DNA of 64,000 nucleotides. It comes from Diadophis punctatus similis (Eukaryota > Chordata > Lepidosauria > Squamata > Dipsadidae). Where the stretch lies: contig JALIGW010000002.1 of the NCBI GenBank assembly GCA_023053685.1, positions 245,674,177 through 245,738,176 on the forward strand, read 5' to 3'. Shown piece after piece: positions 42,972 through 53,315 of this stretch (its first letter is position 1; each line of letters opens with the position of its first letter). The notes under the pieces are model-generated. The model ran no database searches. It was given only the letters and a program-made list of their open reading frames with translations, and was not told the DNA's origin. Position numbers and translations under genes: made by a program.

Positions 42972-43182
42972 CTCTCCTTGGTTAGTTTCCATCCATTATT
43001 TCTCATCTTGCCTTTTGGTGCTTTGGAAATTAGTTTGACCCTCTCGTCTTCGTAGGAGCCCCCTCAAATATTGAAACACGGCTTTCAACTCCCAGAATTG
43101 GGGAGGGGAGGTCAGACCTGGCTATCTCAAGAGCACCCCAGTTGGCAAAGGATATCATAATGGGAAGGGTAATACAGACCTA

Positions 43183-44191
43183 CCGTATTTTTCGGAGTAT
43201 AAGACGCACCTTAGTTTTGGGGGAGGAAAACAAGGAAAAAAGGCCTCTGCCTCCAAGCAATTTGGCAAACAGCAAACAGCACAGATGATATACACTGTTT
43301 GCTGTGTATTTCTGTGCATGTGTGCCTGACCCATAGAAATAGCAAAGAATTGGAGAAATGTACATTATGCCAGAAAGTTTTCTTAAATGTAGTCACACTA
43401 ACTTTCCTCCCAATTATTTAAATAGATCTACTCCAAGGTAAGTCAGGATTTAACTCTAATACTAAACAGGACACTGTTACATTTTAGACTATACTTGTAC
43501 AGAGCTGTTAAAATTAATTCAAATTTCTGGAAGTATACATTATTCTCTATTATTTAAAAGAAGATACAATAGCACTGGGCCTCTTCAGAGCAAGCATTTA
43601 TTTTAAAAAGCTTCTTTATTTTGTTAAGTTGTCTAGATTTACAGGGATCTCCAACCTTGGCAACTTTAAGACCTGTGGACTTCAACTCCCAGAATTTCAC
43701 AGCCAGCAAAGCAAATAATAAAGCAGTTTTTTAAAAATTAGTGATTAGGGGGGGAAGGGTGGAGGGTGGAAAAGGGGGGGGGGAGAAAAGATAAAAATGT
43801 ATGTACTTTGTACTTTTAAAACTTTTCAATAAATAAAAAATAAGTCTAATAATTTGAACATTCTACAGACATTTATAGTTATTCACTTACCCCATTGCAT
43901 CCAGTTCAGCAGAAAATAAAAATATGCATGTCTCTCCCAGCTATTTGCCTCTTTGCAGCTAGTTTCAGTTTCATTTTAGCACGTGGCAAATCAGCTGTAG
44001 GTCGGGAAGCTGCTAATGACTTGCTTATCTTTATAGGCTCTTCCCTGTTTGCTGCAAGCAGGTAAATTGCTGGAAGACTGAGGCCAAAAGGTGGGGGTGG
44101 CTGGGGCTACATTTGGTGTATAAGACACACCCAAGTTTTCACCCTCTTTGGGGGGGGTAAAAAGGTGCGTCTTATACTCCGAAAAATACAG
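43183..44191. mobile_element. CCGTATTTTTC element, 1-kb form
   Basis: Ends CCGTATTTTTCGGAGTATAA and TATACTCCGAAAAATACAG, TA on both sides (43181-43182, 44192-44193). Colinear with 12471-13482 over its length, including the internal MITE remnant at 43641. Confidence 0.87.
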
Positions 44192-44436
44192 TAATTGTTT
44201 TTTTATTAGAAAAGGGAATTGAGTGGGTGCCAGGCCTCTGCCTAAGTCACCTCCGTTGCTAGCTTTAGTCTCCAATTCTAGCTGATGCTCTCCATTTGTT
44301 TTAGTGGGGGAAGCTTGTTGGCATGTAGATGGCTTTGGTTTTGATCTCCATGCCCAATTTTCTTCTGAGACAGGGGCAGCGTTGCCATCACCGAGCAGAA
44401 GCATCGATCCAGTCGGCAGTAGCCCAGATAAAGAAA

Positions 44437-45207
44437 ATGGCGGCAGAGCTCAGGGAGAAATCAGCTCCGAGTCCTTTGAAGGCCGAGCAAGGGAAAGGGA
44501 CGCAGATGGGAGAACGCCTCCTGGCGGGGGCCACGAGAGTGGGCCCGGGCTCCCGCCTGATTCCTACAGGACGCATCCAGGATTTCTGGCAGAGGGCTGA
44601 TCCCGAAAAAACAACCCCGGAACCCTGCCGGAACCTGCAGCAACGGTGGGAATCTCAGCTGCAGGAATTCTTGAAGGTTCTGGAAGCTCCTTCTTTGGAA
44701 GGGGGAAGCCCACAGCCTCGGGCGCCTCTGCCCGGAAGCGACCCTCGCCCGTCCCTGACCTCCTTCCGAGGGAGAGCCAGTTGCCCACAGCAGCCTCGAG
44801 CCGAGAGAGGGACCCAGCTCACAATCAGCCTGAGTGGAGAAGCCCACAGGATGGAGCCTCCGAAGAGGCTTCGTGGTCAGAAAGGTGCCAGACTCCCCCG
44901 GGGCCATCAAGCCATCAGCTGGAACGACGAGTGCTGCCTCTTCCGGCAATTCGGCTACCAGGAAGCCAATGGGCCTCGGGAAGCCTGCCGTCACCTCCGA
45001 AGGCTCTGCCACCAGTGGCTGAAACCGGAGCAGCACACCAAGGAGCAGATCCTGGAGATGGTGGTGCTGGAGCAGTTCCTGGCCATTCTGCCCCCGGAAC
45101 TGCAGGGCTGGGTGCGGGAGTGTCGCCCTCTGACTTGCACCCAGGCTGTGATCCTGGCGGAGGATTTCCTGCTGCGAGAGCAAGAGAGCAAAAGCCAGGA
45201 AGAGCAG
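44437..45207 (+). CDS. gene C, first coding exon: SCAN domain
   Basis: ATG at 44437 in a strong context (AAGAAAATGG), 63 nt inside an exon whose acceptor TCTTCTGAGACAG ends at 44373. The donor is GAGCAG/GTGAGG after 45207, phase 0. Encodes residues 1-257. About residues 70-85 ([16 protein letters not shown]) are the lead region common in reptile SCAN factors. About residues 168-252 are a full SCAN domain: [67 protein letters not shown]. This is the same domain and phase as gene B, on the opposite strand. An upstream in-frame ATG at 44329 lies in the presumed intron. SCAN gives homo- or hetero-dimerisation with other SCAN factors. Confidence 0.92.
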
Positions 45208-45714
45208 GTGAGGGATGCCCCTGGGTGGGTGGGAGGGTGGGTGTCTCTCGGTGGGTGGGAAGAAGGGAAGAGAGGCTAGGCTGTCTCTGGAGAGGTAGAA
45301 GGGGATGGGAGGGTGGATTGGGCAGAAGGGAAGGGGAGAGGGGGGAAAGGGAAAGGGAAAAGGGAAGGAGAGGAAAGGGGAAAGGGAAAAAGAAAAAATA
45401 GAAAAGAAAAGGAATAGGAATAGAAGAATTAGAATAGAATAGAATAGAATAGAATAGAATAGAATAGAATAGAATAGAATAGAATAGAATTCTTTATTGG
45501 CCAAGTTGATTGGACACACAAGGAATTTGTCTTTGGTGCATATGCTCTCAGTGTACATAAAAAGAAAAGATACATTTGTCAGGAATCATGAGGTACAACA
45601 ATGATTGTCATAGGGTACAAATAAGCAATCACGAAACAATCAGTATTAATATAAATCGTAAGGATACAAGCAACAAGTTACAGTCATACAGTCATAAGTG
45701 GGAAGAGATGGGTG
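45208..45714 (-). mobile_element. intron start, then CR1-type LINE tail with (AATAG)n
   Basis: 45208-45430 is purine-rich intron sequence with GGGAAAGGG words. (AATAG)n lies at 45431-45490. The antisense LINE tail begins GAATTCTTTATTGGCC and continues TTTGTCTTTGGTGCATATGC to about 45700. Confidence 0.82.
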
Positions 45715-45920
45715 AAAGGGAAAGAAAGAATGGAGAAGAAAGAAGGAAAGAGGAAAGGGAATGAAAGGAAAGGAAGGAAGGGAAAGGATAGGCAGGGGGA
45801 AAGAAAAGAGGAAAGAAGGAAAAATGAAAGAAGGAAAAGGGAAGAGGAAAGGAAAAGAAAGGAAGGGGAAGGAGAGAGAAAGGGAATGGAGGGTAGGTGG
45901 GAGGGAGGGAGGGGAAAAAA
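45715..45920. repeat. polypurine GAAAGG-type tract
   Basis: About 200 bases almost purely A and G on the plus strand, capable of triplex or slippage. ORFs here are low-complexity artefacts. Confidence 0.85.
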
Positions 45921-45929
45921 GGGAAGTGC

Positions 45930-46480
45930 AGCTGCGCGAGCTGTGGTGGGTGTGCCGAGATACACCCACGTAACACCTATCCTCCGCCAGCTGCATTGGC
46001 TGCCTATTAGTCTCCGGTCGCAATTTAAGGCGTTGGTTTTGACCTTTAAAGCCCTACATGGCTCAGGGCCAGGTTACCTCTGGGACCGCATCCTACCACA
46101 TACCTCCCTACGACCGGTTAGGTCCCACAGAGTTGGCCTCCTCCGGGTCCCATCGGCCAAACAATGTTGGTTGGCGGGTCCACGGGGGAGAGCCTTCTCT
46201 GTGGGAGCCCCATCTCTCTGGAACCAACTCCCACCAGAGATCCGGACTATCCCCACTCTACTGGCCTTCCGCAAAGCCGTAAAAACATGGCTCTTCCAGC
46301 AGGCGGGGTGAAGAAGAAGAAGATCGGATTCCCCCTGACTGAATGGTTTTAAAATTATGTTATGTTTTAATTGTCATTTTTAATTGTATTGTTCTTATTC
46401 CTATTGTACGCCACCCTGAGTCCTACGGGATTGGGCGGCCTATAAGAACTTTTAATTAAATTAAATTAAATTAAATTAAA
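45930..46480 (+). pseudogene. L2-like LINE ORF end and tail
   Basis: One open frame reads LRQLHWLPISLRSQFKALVL, FKALHGSGPGYL, GRAFSVGAPSLWNQLPPEIR and AFRKAVKTWLFQQAG, typical of the C-terminus of L2-type and related LINEs. It is followed by GTACGCCACCCTGAGTCC and a (TTAAA)n tail at 46450-46480. 5'-truncated. Confidence 0.8.
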
Positions 46481-46486
46481 GAGAGA

Positions 46487-46871
46487 AAGGGAAGTGGGGT
46501 CAGGAAGGAGAAAGAAAACTAAGGTTATAGAAAGACTACTTGGAAGTTAGAAGAGCCAAAAGGGAACAAGTTCCCATCTGGCAAATGCATGGTGAGGACA
46601 GCCAATTTGATGCAGTGGGCAAAAGCTCCAGTCAAGGCCCTGGAAAAATCTTGAGTTCTAATTCTGCTATGGGCATGAGGTCAGGTGGGTGACTGGGCCG
46701 GTCCCTCGTTCTCAGCCCTGAGGAGGAGGAGGAGGAGGCAAGGGAAACAGCGCCGGACAACATGGCCAGGATCACACTATAGATCCGAAGGCATCCAGAA
46801 AGTGTTCCTCAGCCAGCGTATCCTTGAACTGCCTTGCTAAACTGAAGGGCTGGGACTCTCTTCTGTTTCAG
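46487..46871. other. gene C intron 2 end
   Basis: No named repeat; contains GAGGAGGAGGAGGAGG near 46722. It ends in the acceptor CTCTTCTGTTTCAG. Confidence 0.5.
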
Positions 46872-46986
46872 GCCATCAGCCTCTTGGAGAAGGACCATTT
46901 GACGGAGAAGGCTCCCCTGGAAAGCTGGCAGAGACCCCCCTTTAGAGAGACGAAGCGGGAGAGCGACCGACACGTGGTGCTGTTGG
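46872..46986 (+). CDS. gene C, second coding exon (linker or KRAB remnant), 115 nt
   Basis: The acceptor TCTTCTGTTTCAG and the donor TGTTGG/GTGAGG are both consensus. It enters in phase 0 and leaves in phase 1, exactly as needed between the SCAN and finger exons, and encodes residues 258-295. The end, WQRPPFRETKRESDRHVVLLG, keeps the spacing of a KRAB A-box tail (QR.LYRE.M.EN...VVSLG), but the exon is 12 nt shorter than the canonical 127 nt and the start has no KRAB match. It may be a decayed KRAB-A exon or the ordinary SCAN-to-finger linker exon; I cannot decide without alignment. Confidence 0.82.
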
Positions 46987-47064
46987 GTGAGGGCCTTTGG
47001 GTGTCAGAATGTTTGGGGGGGGGGCGTCCACTTCTGAACGGAAACGTTTTGGGAAAACGCTGAG

Positions 47065-47205
47065 GGGTAGCTCATTACGACCGTTGCAGCGTTCCCCGTG
47101 GTCACATGATCAAAATTCGGATTTTTAGCAACTGGTTCATGTTTATGACAGTTGCAGTATCCCGGGGTCATGTGATCCCCTTTTGCGACCTGACAGGCAA
47201 AGTCA
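47065..47205. mobile_element. CAGGTAGTCC MITE fragment
   Basis: GCTCATTACGACCGTTGCAG to ACAGGCAAAGTCAATGG; both tips are lost. Confidence 0.6.
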
Positions 47206-47209
47206 ATGG

Positions 47210-48480
47210 AGATTGATTGATTGATTGATTCAATTAGATATATGTTTATAAAAATATTTATATAGATGATGAGAAATTATGTGAGGTGCAGAATATTTAT
47301 ATATATATCATACATTTACATACATACATACGGGATTCAAAAAATTTTACATTTTTTTTTCATTATACACACAAAGACATCATATAACTTACAAACATAT
47401 ATCAGTAGGAAACACAGTTCCTGTATAGATTATAGCACCCGATCAGCCTATACTTCTTTCCTATATTTATCATTTTAAGTTAATTTTAAATTATATATTT
47501 TTAACACATTTCTAATGCATTTCAATATCCATTTCTTCCATATATTTCTAATTTCTAATTTACTTTCTATCCTATTTCTTCTAACTCCCATATGAATTTC
47601 TTTAATACATACTCAATCTTCTATTTCTAATTACATTTATTTACAAATCTCTCTTATCCATTATGCAAAATCCCATATACATATATATCTAACCTGTTTT
47701 TGCCATACATTTCATAACTCCGCATCCCTATTATTTATTCCATCATAAAACTTTTTCCACGTTAAATAATTTTCTGGTTTAAAAAAAAAGATATATTAAC
47801 TTATAGATTAATACATTTCACGCCATGTGTGTAGTTTGTATTCTGCCACTATTTTAAAAGATAATTTGTATAATATATTTTTCTTTATTTTGATTTTTAT
47901 TTTGTGTTTCATTTTTCTTTTATTGTATTGCATCAGTGTCTAGTTTTTTGAACAGGAGAAAGAAAAAATAGAACAAGAAGGAAGTACAAGAAGAGTACTA
48001 AGAGAAACTAGAACAAGGAAACAATACAAATAAAAAATGGGACAAGAAACTAAATTTATTTTTATTAACATAAATGGATCAAAAAAATATACATCCGGTT
48101 CTGTTGGTGTGGCTTGGGTGTGGCATGGCTTGGTGGGTGTGGCAGGGGAAGGATACTGTAAAAACTCCATTCCCTCCCCACTCCAGGGGAAGGTTACTGC
48201 AAAATCCCCATTTCCTCCCGATCTGCTGAGACTCAGGAGGCGGAGAATAGAGGGGGGCGGGGCCAGTCAGAGGTGGTATTTACCGGTTCTCCGAACTACT
48301 CAAAATGTCTGTTACCAGTTCTCCAGAACTGGTCAGAACTTGCTGAAACCCACCTCTGATACATACATAGATGTATGAAAATTATGCAGGTTCGAGAATG
48401 AAGATTCAAGGAGATTGATTCAGTTTACTTAGATATATGTTTATAAACTATATAGATGATGAAAAATTGTGAGAAAAATA
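47210..48480. other. AT-rich intron 3 sequence with a flanking direct repeat
   Basis: TAGATATATGTTTATAAA with TATAGATGATGA occurs near 47235 and again near 48430, framing about 1.1 kb. Inside are a TATA-rich tract (47270-47930) that may be a LINE 3' UTR, and at 48085-48360 a diverged repeat ending GCTGAAACCCACCTCTG, a hAT-like terminus. No exon seen. Confidence 0.5.
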
Positions 48481-48533
48481 TATAAGTGATGAGAATGAAG
48501 ATTATAGCAGATTGATTTATTCATTTTCATTTA

Positions 48534-48642
48534 TTTGGATGGATGGATGGATGGATGGATGGATGGATGGATGGAGAGGGAGGGAGGGAGGGAGAGAGAG
48601 AGAGAATACCCAGATGATAGACAGACAGACAGACAGACAGAT
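48534..48642. repeat. microsatellites (GGAT)n, (GGGA)n/(GA)n, (CAGA)n
   Basis: Three short arrays within about 110 bp; with (TTGA)n at 48695-48710 they occupy the last 220 bp before the gene C finger exon. Confidence 0.93.
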
Positions 48643-48753
48643 ACATGATGTATGGATGACCAGAAATGCAGGGTAGAGAATGAGAATGCCAGTTGATTGA
48701 TTGATTGATTGGATATATTGGATATGGATCTATCTATATATCCGTTTATGCAG

Positions 48754-49385
48754 ATGAGGAGGAGTTCTGCGAGGAAGACAGCGAGGATCGAGAGTCGGGT
48801 TGGGAGTGGTCCGGAAGAAGCGAGCCCGGCGTCTCCTGTTCTCCCAATCCGGGAGAAGCATCTGAAACCCTCTACTGGAACAGCGAGGAGAAGGCGGAGG
48901 GCAAATTCATCAATTCCCAGGGAACCTACGAGGACTTGGACGAGAGCGTCCTGAAGCCCAGCCTCTTTCCCAGCGAGCCGGACAACACCTGCCTGATTTG
49001 CCGCAAAGTCTTCCGCCGCCGTTCCAACCTCATCGCCCACGAGCGGACCCACTCCGGCGACCAGTGGTACAACTGCTCGGAGTGCGGGAAGAGCTTCGTC
49101 AGCCGGGCTGCCTTCCTCATCCACCAGCGGGTCCACACGGGGGAGAAGCCGTACAAGTGCTCTTACTGCGGGAAGGGCTTCAACACGGGCTCGAGCCTCA
49201 CCCGTCACAAGCGCATCCACACGGGCGAGAAGCCCTACAAGTGCCTGGATTGCGGGAAGCGTTTCAATGATTACTCCAACTTCATCGTCCACAAGCGGAT
49301 TCACACGGGCGAGAAACCGTACGAGTGCTCGATCTGCGGGAAGAGGTTCAGCGATAACTCGAACTTTATCAAGCACCACCATTGA
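48754..49385 (+). CDS. gene C, last exon: C2H2 fingers, last finger truncated
   Basis: The acceptor TATCCGTTTATGCAG ends at 48753; phase 1 matches the upstream exon, and the split codon gives D296. Encodes residues 296-505: an acidic Asp/Glu-rich stretch, then five C2H2 motifs from residue 374. The first has a noncanonical SGDQW linker; fingers 2-4 are canonical with TGEKP links. The fifth (CSICGKRFSDNSNFIKHHH then TGA) stops before the second zinc histidine at normal HX3H spacing; only HHH is available. Helix contacts -1,2,3,6: RSNA, SAAI, TSSR, DSNV, DSNK. Few fingers compared with genes A and B. Expected nuclear DNA-binding factor. Ortholog not assignable. Confidence 0.92.
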
Positions 49386-49629
49386 GCGGCTGCCTGATGG
49401 GCTGGTAGCGTTTTTGTGTCTTTCTTTTCTTTCTTCCTCCCTCCGGTTGATGAGAGAAACAATAGAATCGCCATTAGGGCAGCAGAGACAGACCTGTGGT
49501 CACAAAAGCATTTCTGCCTATAGATAGGCCAGACGTGGGTTTGTGCGGCCTCGGTTGACTTGCGTGGTTTGGAGTTCTTCTTGGGTTAGGATGCTACTCT
49601 GAAGAGACCCAAAACTTCTTCCATTTCTA
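49386..49629 (+). other. gene C 3' flank / UTR
   Basis: No AATAAA in this stretch. The nearest sense AATAAA I see is in CTAATAAAGG near 50731, within an inserted element. Confidence 0.4.
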
Positions 49630-51062
49630 TCCCAAAGGTGCTTCCCCCCCCCCAAGAGGCAACTGGACTTTCTGGTTTTTCTTTGAAGACATTTCGCTCC
49701 TCATCCAAGAAGCTTCTTCACCTTTGACTGGATGGTGAGGAATGGAAGGATTTATATTCCTCGCAGGCAGCTGGTCATTTGCGTTCTTTTAACCAGTCGT
49801 TGAGGCCACTTGGAGGTTTATATGTGTCCTCAGGGTCACTTGAATGGTGCAAATGGCCGTGGAGCCTTTTTGGAATTGCTGAAAGGACTGTTGTAGACTG
49901 GCGATAGGTGATGTCATGCCCCTGTCAGAGTCTGAATCTGAGACGGAAGATGAACAGCTGACAGAGAACGGGAGAGTGGCTCCGTTGGCTCAAGAGGAAA
50001 CTGGGGAAGGGCAAAGTCAGGCTAGGCAGAGCAGGGGAGAGGTGGAACAAGGGAGAGGGGGTTCTGATGAAGACCAAGGGCCACCCCCCCCCTCATCCTA
50101 GGGCACGCCGGGAAGAATGCAGAAGAGAGCAACGTGGGTTGCGTGGATTACAAGGGAGGAAAGGGCCCCAATTCCCTTTGCAAGGTATACCTGGGGATGG
50201 AGTTTAAAGGAGAGGCAAATGGGAGGGGCAGTTGTTGGCTGTGGAGAAAACTGGGGAAGGGCAAAGTCAGGCTGGACAGAGCAGTGGAACAAGAGAGAGG
50301 GGGTTCTGATGAAGACCAAGGGCCACCCCCTCCTCATCCTAGGGCACGCAGGGAAGAACGCAGAAGAGAGCAACGTAGGTTGCATGGCTTACGAGGGAGG
50401 AAATGGCCCCAATTCCCTTCACAAGGTACACCTGGGGATGGAGTTTAAAGGAGAGGCAAATGGGAGGGACAGTTGTCGGGAACAAACGCGGAGGTCATGT
50501 TCGTGTTCACTGCTTTATCTGAGTTCCTGGCATCCTCCCAACTGGTTTGATTTACTGCCGTGCTACTTCAATTCTGGAACTTCTTATCTTGCTTGCCCTG
50601 CCGGATTAATTACTTTATTTTGCCTTGTTGGATTTATCGGAAGTTTTTTCTGCTTACAGGTTTGTGGGGGAGTTTTTCTCTAGACTGAAGAGTAAAAGGG
50701 ACGTTGGGGGCAAGTTTGGAGCTAATAAAGGGACTCCTACTTATTCTCTGGCTATGTTGCCTTTGTGCCACGCCCCGGGTCATCACAGATGATGTCATAT
50801 CCTTCCCCCTCTGTGACCCTCAGGACACAGATAAAACTCCAGGAGGCCTCAATGACTCTCTAAAAAGATGCAAATGACCAGCTGTCTGCCAAAAAATATA
50901 AAATCCTTCCATTCCCCACCATCTAGTCAGAGCTGAATGAAGAAGCTTCTTGGATGAGAAGCGAAACGTCTTCAAAGAAAAAAAACGAAACAAGAAAGTC
51001 CACTTGCCTCTTGAAAAAGCACCTTTGGGACAACCATGAGCTTGATGACTGAGAATCTCCAT
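49630..51062. mobile_element. foldback element interrupted by an 872-bp insertion
   Basis: Left arm 49630-49917 (CCAAAGGTGC, CTCATCCAAGAAGCTTCTTC). Right arm 50799-51062 (CAGGACACAGATAAAACTCC, GAAGCTTCTTGGATGAGAAG, CATAGA). The two arms are one copy of the palindromic family. Confidence 0.78.
49918..50789 (+). mobile_element. unclassified insertion with internal duplication, LTR-like
   Basis: TGATGTCAT is duplicated at 49909-49917 and 50790-50798. Inside, a segment of about 220-230 bp with CAAAGTCAGGCT, GGAACAAG.GAGAGGGGG and GAAGACCAAGGGCCACCCCC occurs twice (about 50005-50230 and 50250-50470). CTAATAAAGGGACTCC lies near the end. Not assignable to a family; a solo LTR is one possibility. 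Confidence 0.55.
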
Positions 51063-51238
51063 AGACTTCCATTTGTATCATTTTCCCATCCCTCTAAAAT
51101 ACGGTTCCCACAACACTAACTCAGCTTTTTCTGTCTGCAATCTGGGAATGTGGCATTTCAGGTGCCATGGTAGTTGGCAAGACCAAGGACATAACAGCGG
51201 AAATTTCAAGTAGCCCACTCATTATCGTCTCGGGGTAA

Positions 51239-51850
51239 CTACAGGTGGTTCTCTTACGTACGACCACCATTGAGCCCCAAGTATCTGTTGCTACCGTGTT
51301 TCCCCGAAAATAAGCCCTCCTCTGAAAATAAACCCCCAAAATAAGCCCTCCCCTGAAAATAAACCCTTGCCCCGAAAATAATCCTTCCCTGAAAATAAAC
51401 CCTCCTCTGAAATAAACCCTCCCCCCAAAATAAGCCCTCCCCCCAAAATAAGCCCCCCTGAAAATATGCTCTTCCCCCCAAAATAAGCCCTCCCCCGAAA
51501 ATAAGCCCTCTGAAAATAAGCCGTCCTCCGAAAATAAACCCTTTCCCAAAAATAAGCCCTCCCCCTGAAAATAAGCCCTTCCCCTGAAAATAAGCCCTTC
51601 CCGAAAATAGTTAAATGCATGCGCACCCCGCCCTTTCCCCTGGTTAGGGTTAGGGAGACGGCAAGAGGAGCCCCGTCTTGCTCCATGCGCCCCAAAATAA
51701 TAAGACCTCCCCAAAAATAAGGCCAAGCGCTTATTTCGGGGTTCAAAAAATATAAGATGGGGTGTTATTTTGGGGGAAACACGGTAAGCAAGACAGGCGT
51801 TAAATGTGATTAGCCTCATTTTACAACCTTTCTTGCCCACAGTTAAGTTG
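51239..51850. mobile_element. CAGGTAGTCC MITE split by a CCGTGTTTCCCC element
   Basis: Left scrap ACAGGTGGTTCTCTTACGTA (51241-51293); right scrap AAGACAGGCGTTAAATG to CACAGTTAAGTTGC (51785-51850). Confidence 0.7.
51294..51784. mobile_element. CCGTGTTTCCCC element with short tandem core
   Basis: 491 bp, inverted ends CCGTGTTTCCCCGAAAATAA and GGGGGAAACACGG, TA on both sides. 51300-51610 is a run of about 16-18-bp units of CCCTCCCCGAAAATAAG type. The right half matches 10232-10442 in reverse. Confidence 0.84.
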
Positions 51851-52060
51851 CTTGCATGAGTGGAGTCGCAAGCGCCTGAGACGCACTCGGTGGTGCTTGT
51901 GTGAAGACCGCAAGTATCTGCGACGTTCACAGGAGGGGCTGTGCACGCAAGCACACATGCGCATGCACCGGGCAGCTACTGAAATTGCCTGGTGACCAAT
52001 AGGCTGTGGCCCAGTAGTGGAGTAGTAGTAACCCACAGATTGGGGACCCCTGGTTTAGTG
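51851..52060. mobile_element. CAGGGGTCCCCAACC hAT-like element, diverged
   Basis: GGTGACCAATAGGCTGTGGC and TTGGGGACCCCTGG form the right end; the left end is unclear. Confidence 0.5.
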
Positions 52061-52284
52061 GTTTTTCTGATCAAGAAATTCCTCCTCATAAAAGCTTGGA
52101 TGACTTCCATTATATAATTCTTGTCTACTCCTGGGCGCTTTGGATAATAAATCCACACCCACCAGAGAAATCTGATGGCCCTTCACATATTATCCAAAAG
52201 CGCCACCATCTTTGATATTCTCCTCAGCTTTCTTTCCAGCTCCTCAGCTTCCTCCTCCTGGGGCAACCCGCGAACTATCTGCCG
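52061..52284. other. no gene recognised
   Basis: Nothing nameable. Confidence 0.4.
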
Positions 52285-52286
52285 TA

Positions 52287-52715
52287 CAGGTAGTCCTCGA
52301 CTTAACGACCACAACCGAGCCCCAAATTTCTGTCGCTAAGCGAAACCTTCGTTAAGCGAATGTTGCCCTAATTTTTTACGACCCATTTTCTTATCAAATT
52401 TGAGTCCCCGCCGTTGTTAAGCGAATGACACGGTTGTGGGGTGAATCTGGCTTTCCCCGTTGACTTTGCTCGTCAGAAGGTCGTAACAGGGGATCACCTA
52501 ACACCCCCCCTCAGGAACTCTGCGACCGTCGTAAACATGAGTCGGTTGCCACGCGTTTGAATTTTGATCGCGAGGATGCTGCAGTGGTCTGAAGTGTGAA
52601 AAATGGTCAGAAGTCACTTATTTCGGTGCGGTTGGAACGGTCACTAAATGAACGGTCACTAAATGAACTGTTTGAACGGTCACTAAATGAACTGTTGTGA
52701 ATCGAGGACTACCTG
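52287..52715. mobile_element. CAGGTAGTCC MITE, complete with TA targets
   Basis: 429 bp from CAGGTAGTCCTCGACTTAAC to AATCGAGGACTACCTG, with TA at 52285-52286 and 52716-52717. This copy best shows the family's TA target. GAACGGTCACTAAATGAAC is repeated near its right end. Confidence 0.88.
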
Positions 52716-52762
52716 TACAATCTCCTGCCAGATTGGGATTATCTGGTGAACTATGCGCAGTG

Positions 52763-53170
52763 ATAGCAATAGCATTTAGACTTCTATACTGCTCAAATCA
52801 TGATTTGCAGCCCTCTCTCTAAGCGGTTTACAGAGTCGGTATATTGTCCCTTAACAATCTGGGTCCTCATTTTACCGGCCTCGGAAGGATGGAAGCAGCG
52901 GTGAAATCTATTTACCTTCCTTACCTTACCTTACCTTACCTTTACCTTACCACGGTTCGGAAGCGTGCACTTTTTCACCCTCTGCGCATGCACATAAGGC
53001 TTTGCGCATGCATGGAGGGTTTTTTAAAAATGGTGACAGGTGGGCGGAATCTCGTGCTGCCGCGGCTACGGGTTCTCCGAACCATCGGCGGCCACTGGTA
53101 GCATTTCACCCCTGGATGTAAGGCTGAGTCAACCTCGATCCTTGCCTAGCGTTAATTCAGGGTTCAGTGT
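52763..53170 (-). mobile_element. tRNA-derived SINE split by a hAT element
   Basis: 52763-52895 (ATAGCAATAGCATTTAGAC to CGGAAGGATGGAAG) continues at 53115 (GATGTAAGGCTGAGTCAACC); its head is worn beyond recognition. Confidence 0.75.
52896..53114. mobile_element. CAGGGGTGAAATCC hAT-like element in the SINE
   Basis: Ends CAGCGGTGAAATC and GCATTTCACCCCTG; duplication GATGGAAG / GATGTAAG (52888-52895, 53115-53122). Contains TTACC repeats near the left end. Confidence 0.83.
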
Positions 53171-53315
53171 GTGGTGTGAAGTTCAGGCAGTTGGGTTAGT
53201 TCTGGAACTCAGGGATAAAACTAACCGAGTTTGATGTACCGTGAGCCTTGGTTTGTTTTGGAACTGAGTCTGTGATAAGGGAATTGTCTCTCCGGTTCAG
53301 CCTATCGCACTAAGG

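Larger units (their letters stand above)
40905..43080 (-). mobile_element. one CR1 LINE end invaded by four elements
   Basis: CR1 pieces 40905-40945, 41328-41379, 42338-42484 and 42972-43080 join into one antisense CR1 end: AGCGTTGGAAGGGACC ... CTAGTCCAACCTC ... AGACAAGTGGCTGTCC ... GTTAGTTTCCATCC. Every gap is filled by an insertion with its own target duplication. Confidence 0.85.

Noticed and set aside
44461..45558. 365-residue minus ORF opposite the gene C SCAN exon
   Set aside because: Antisense shadow of the SCAN exon joined to a TTCTA microsatellite translation.
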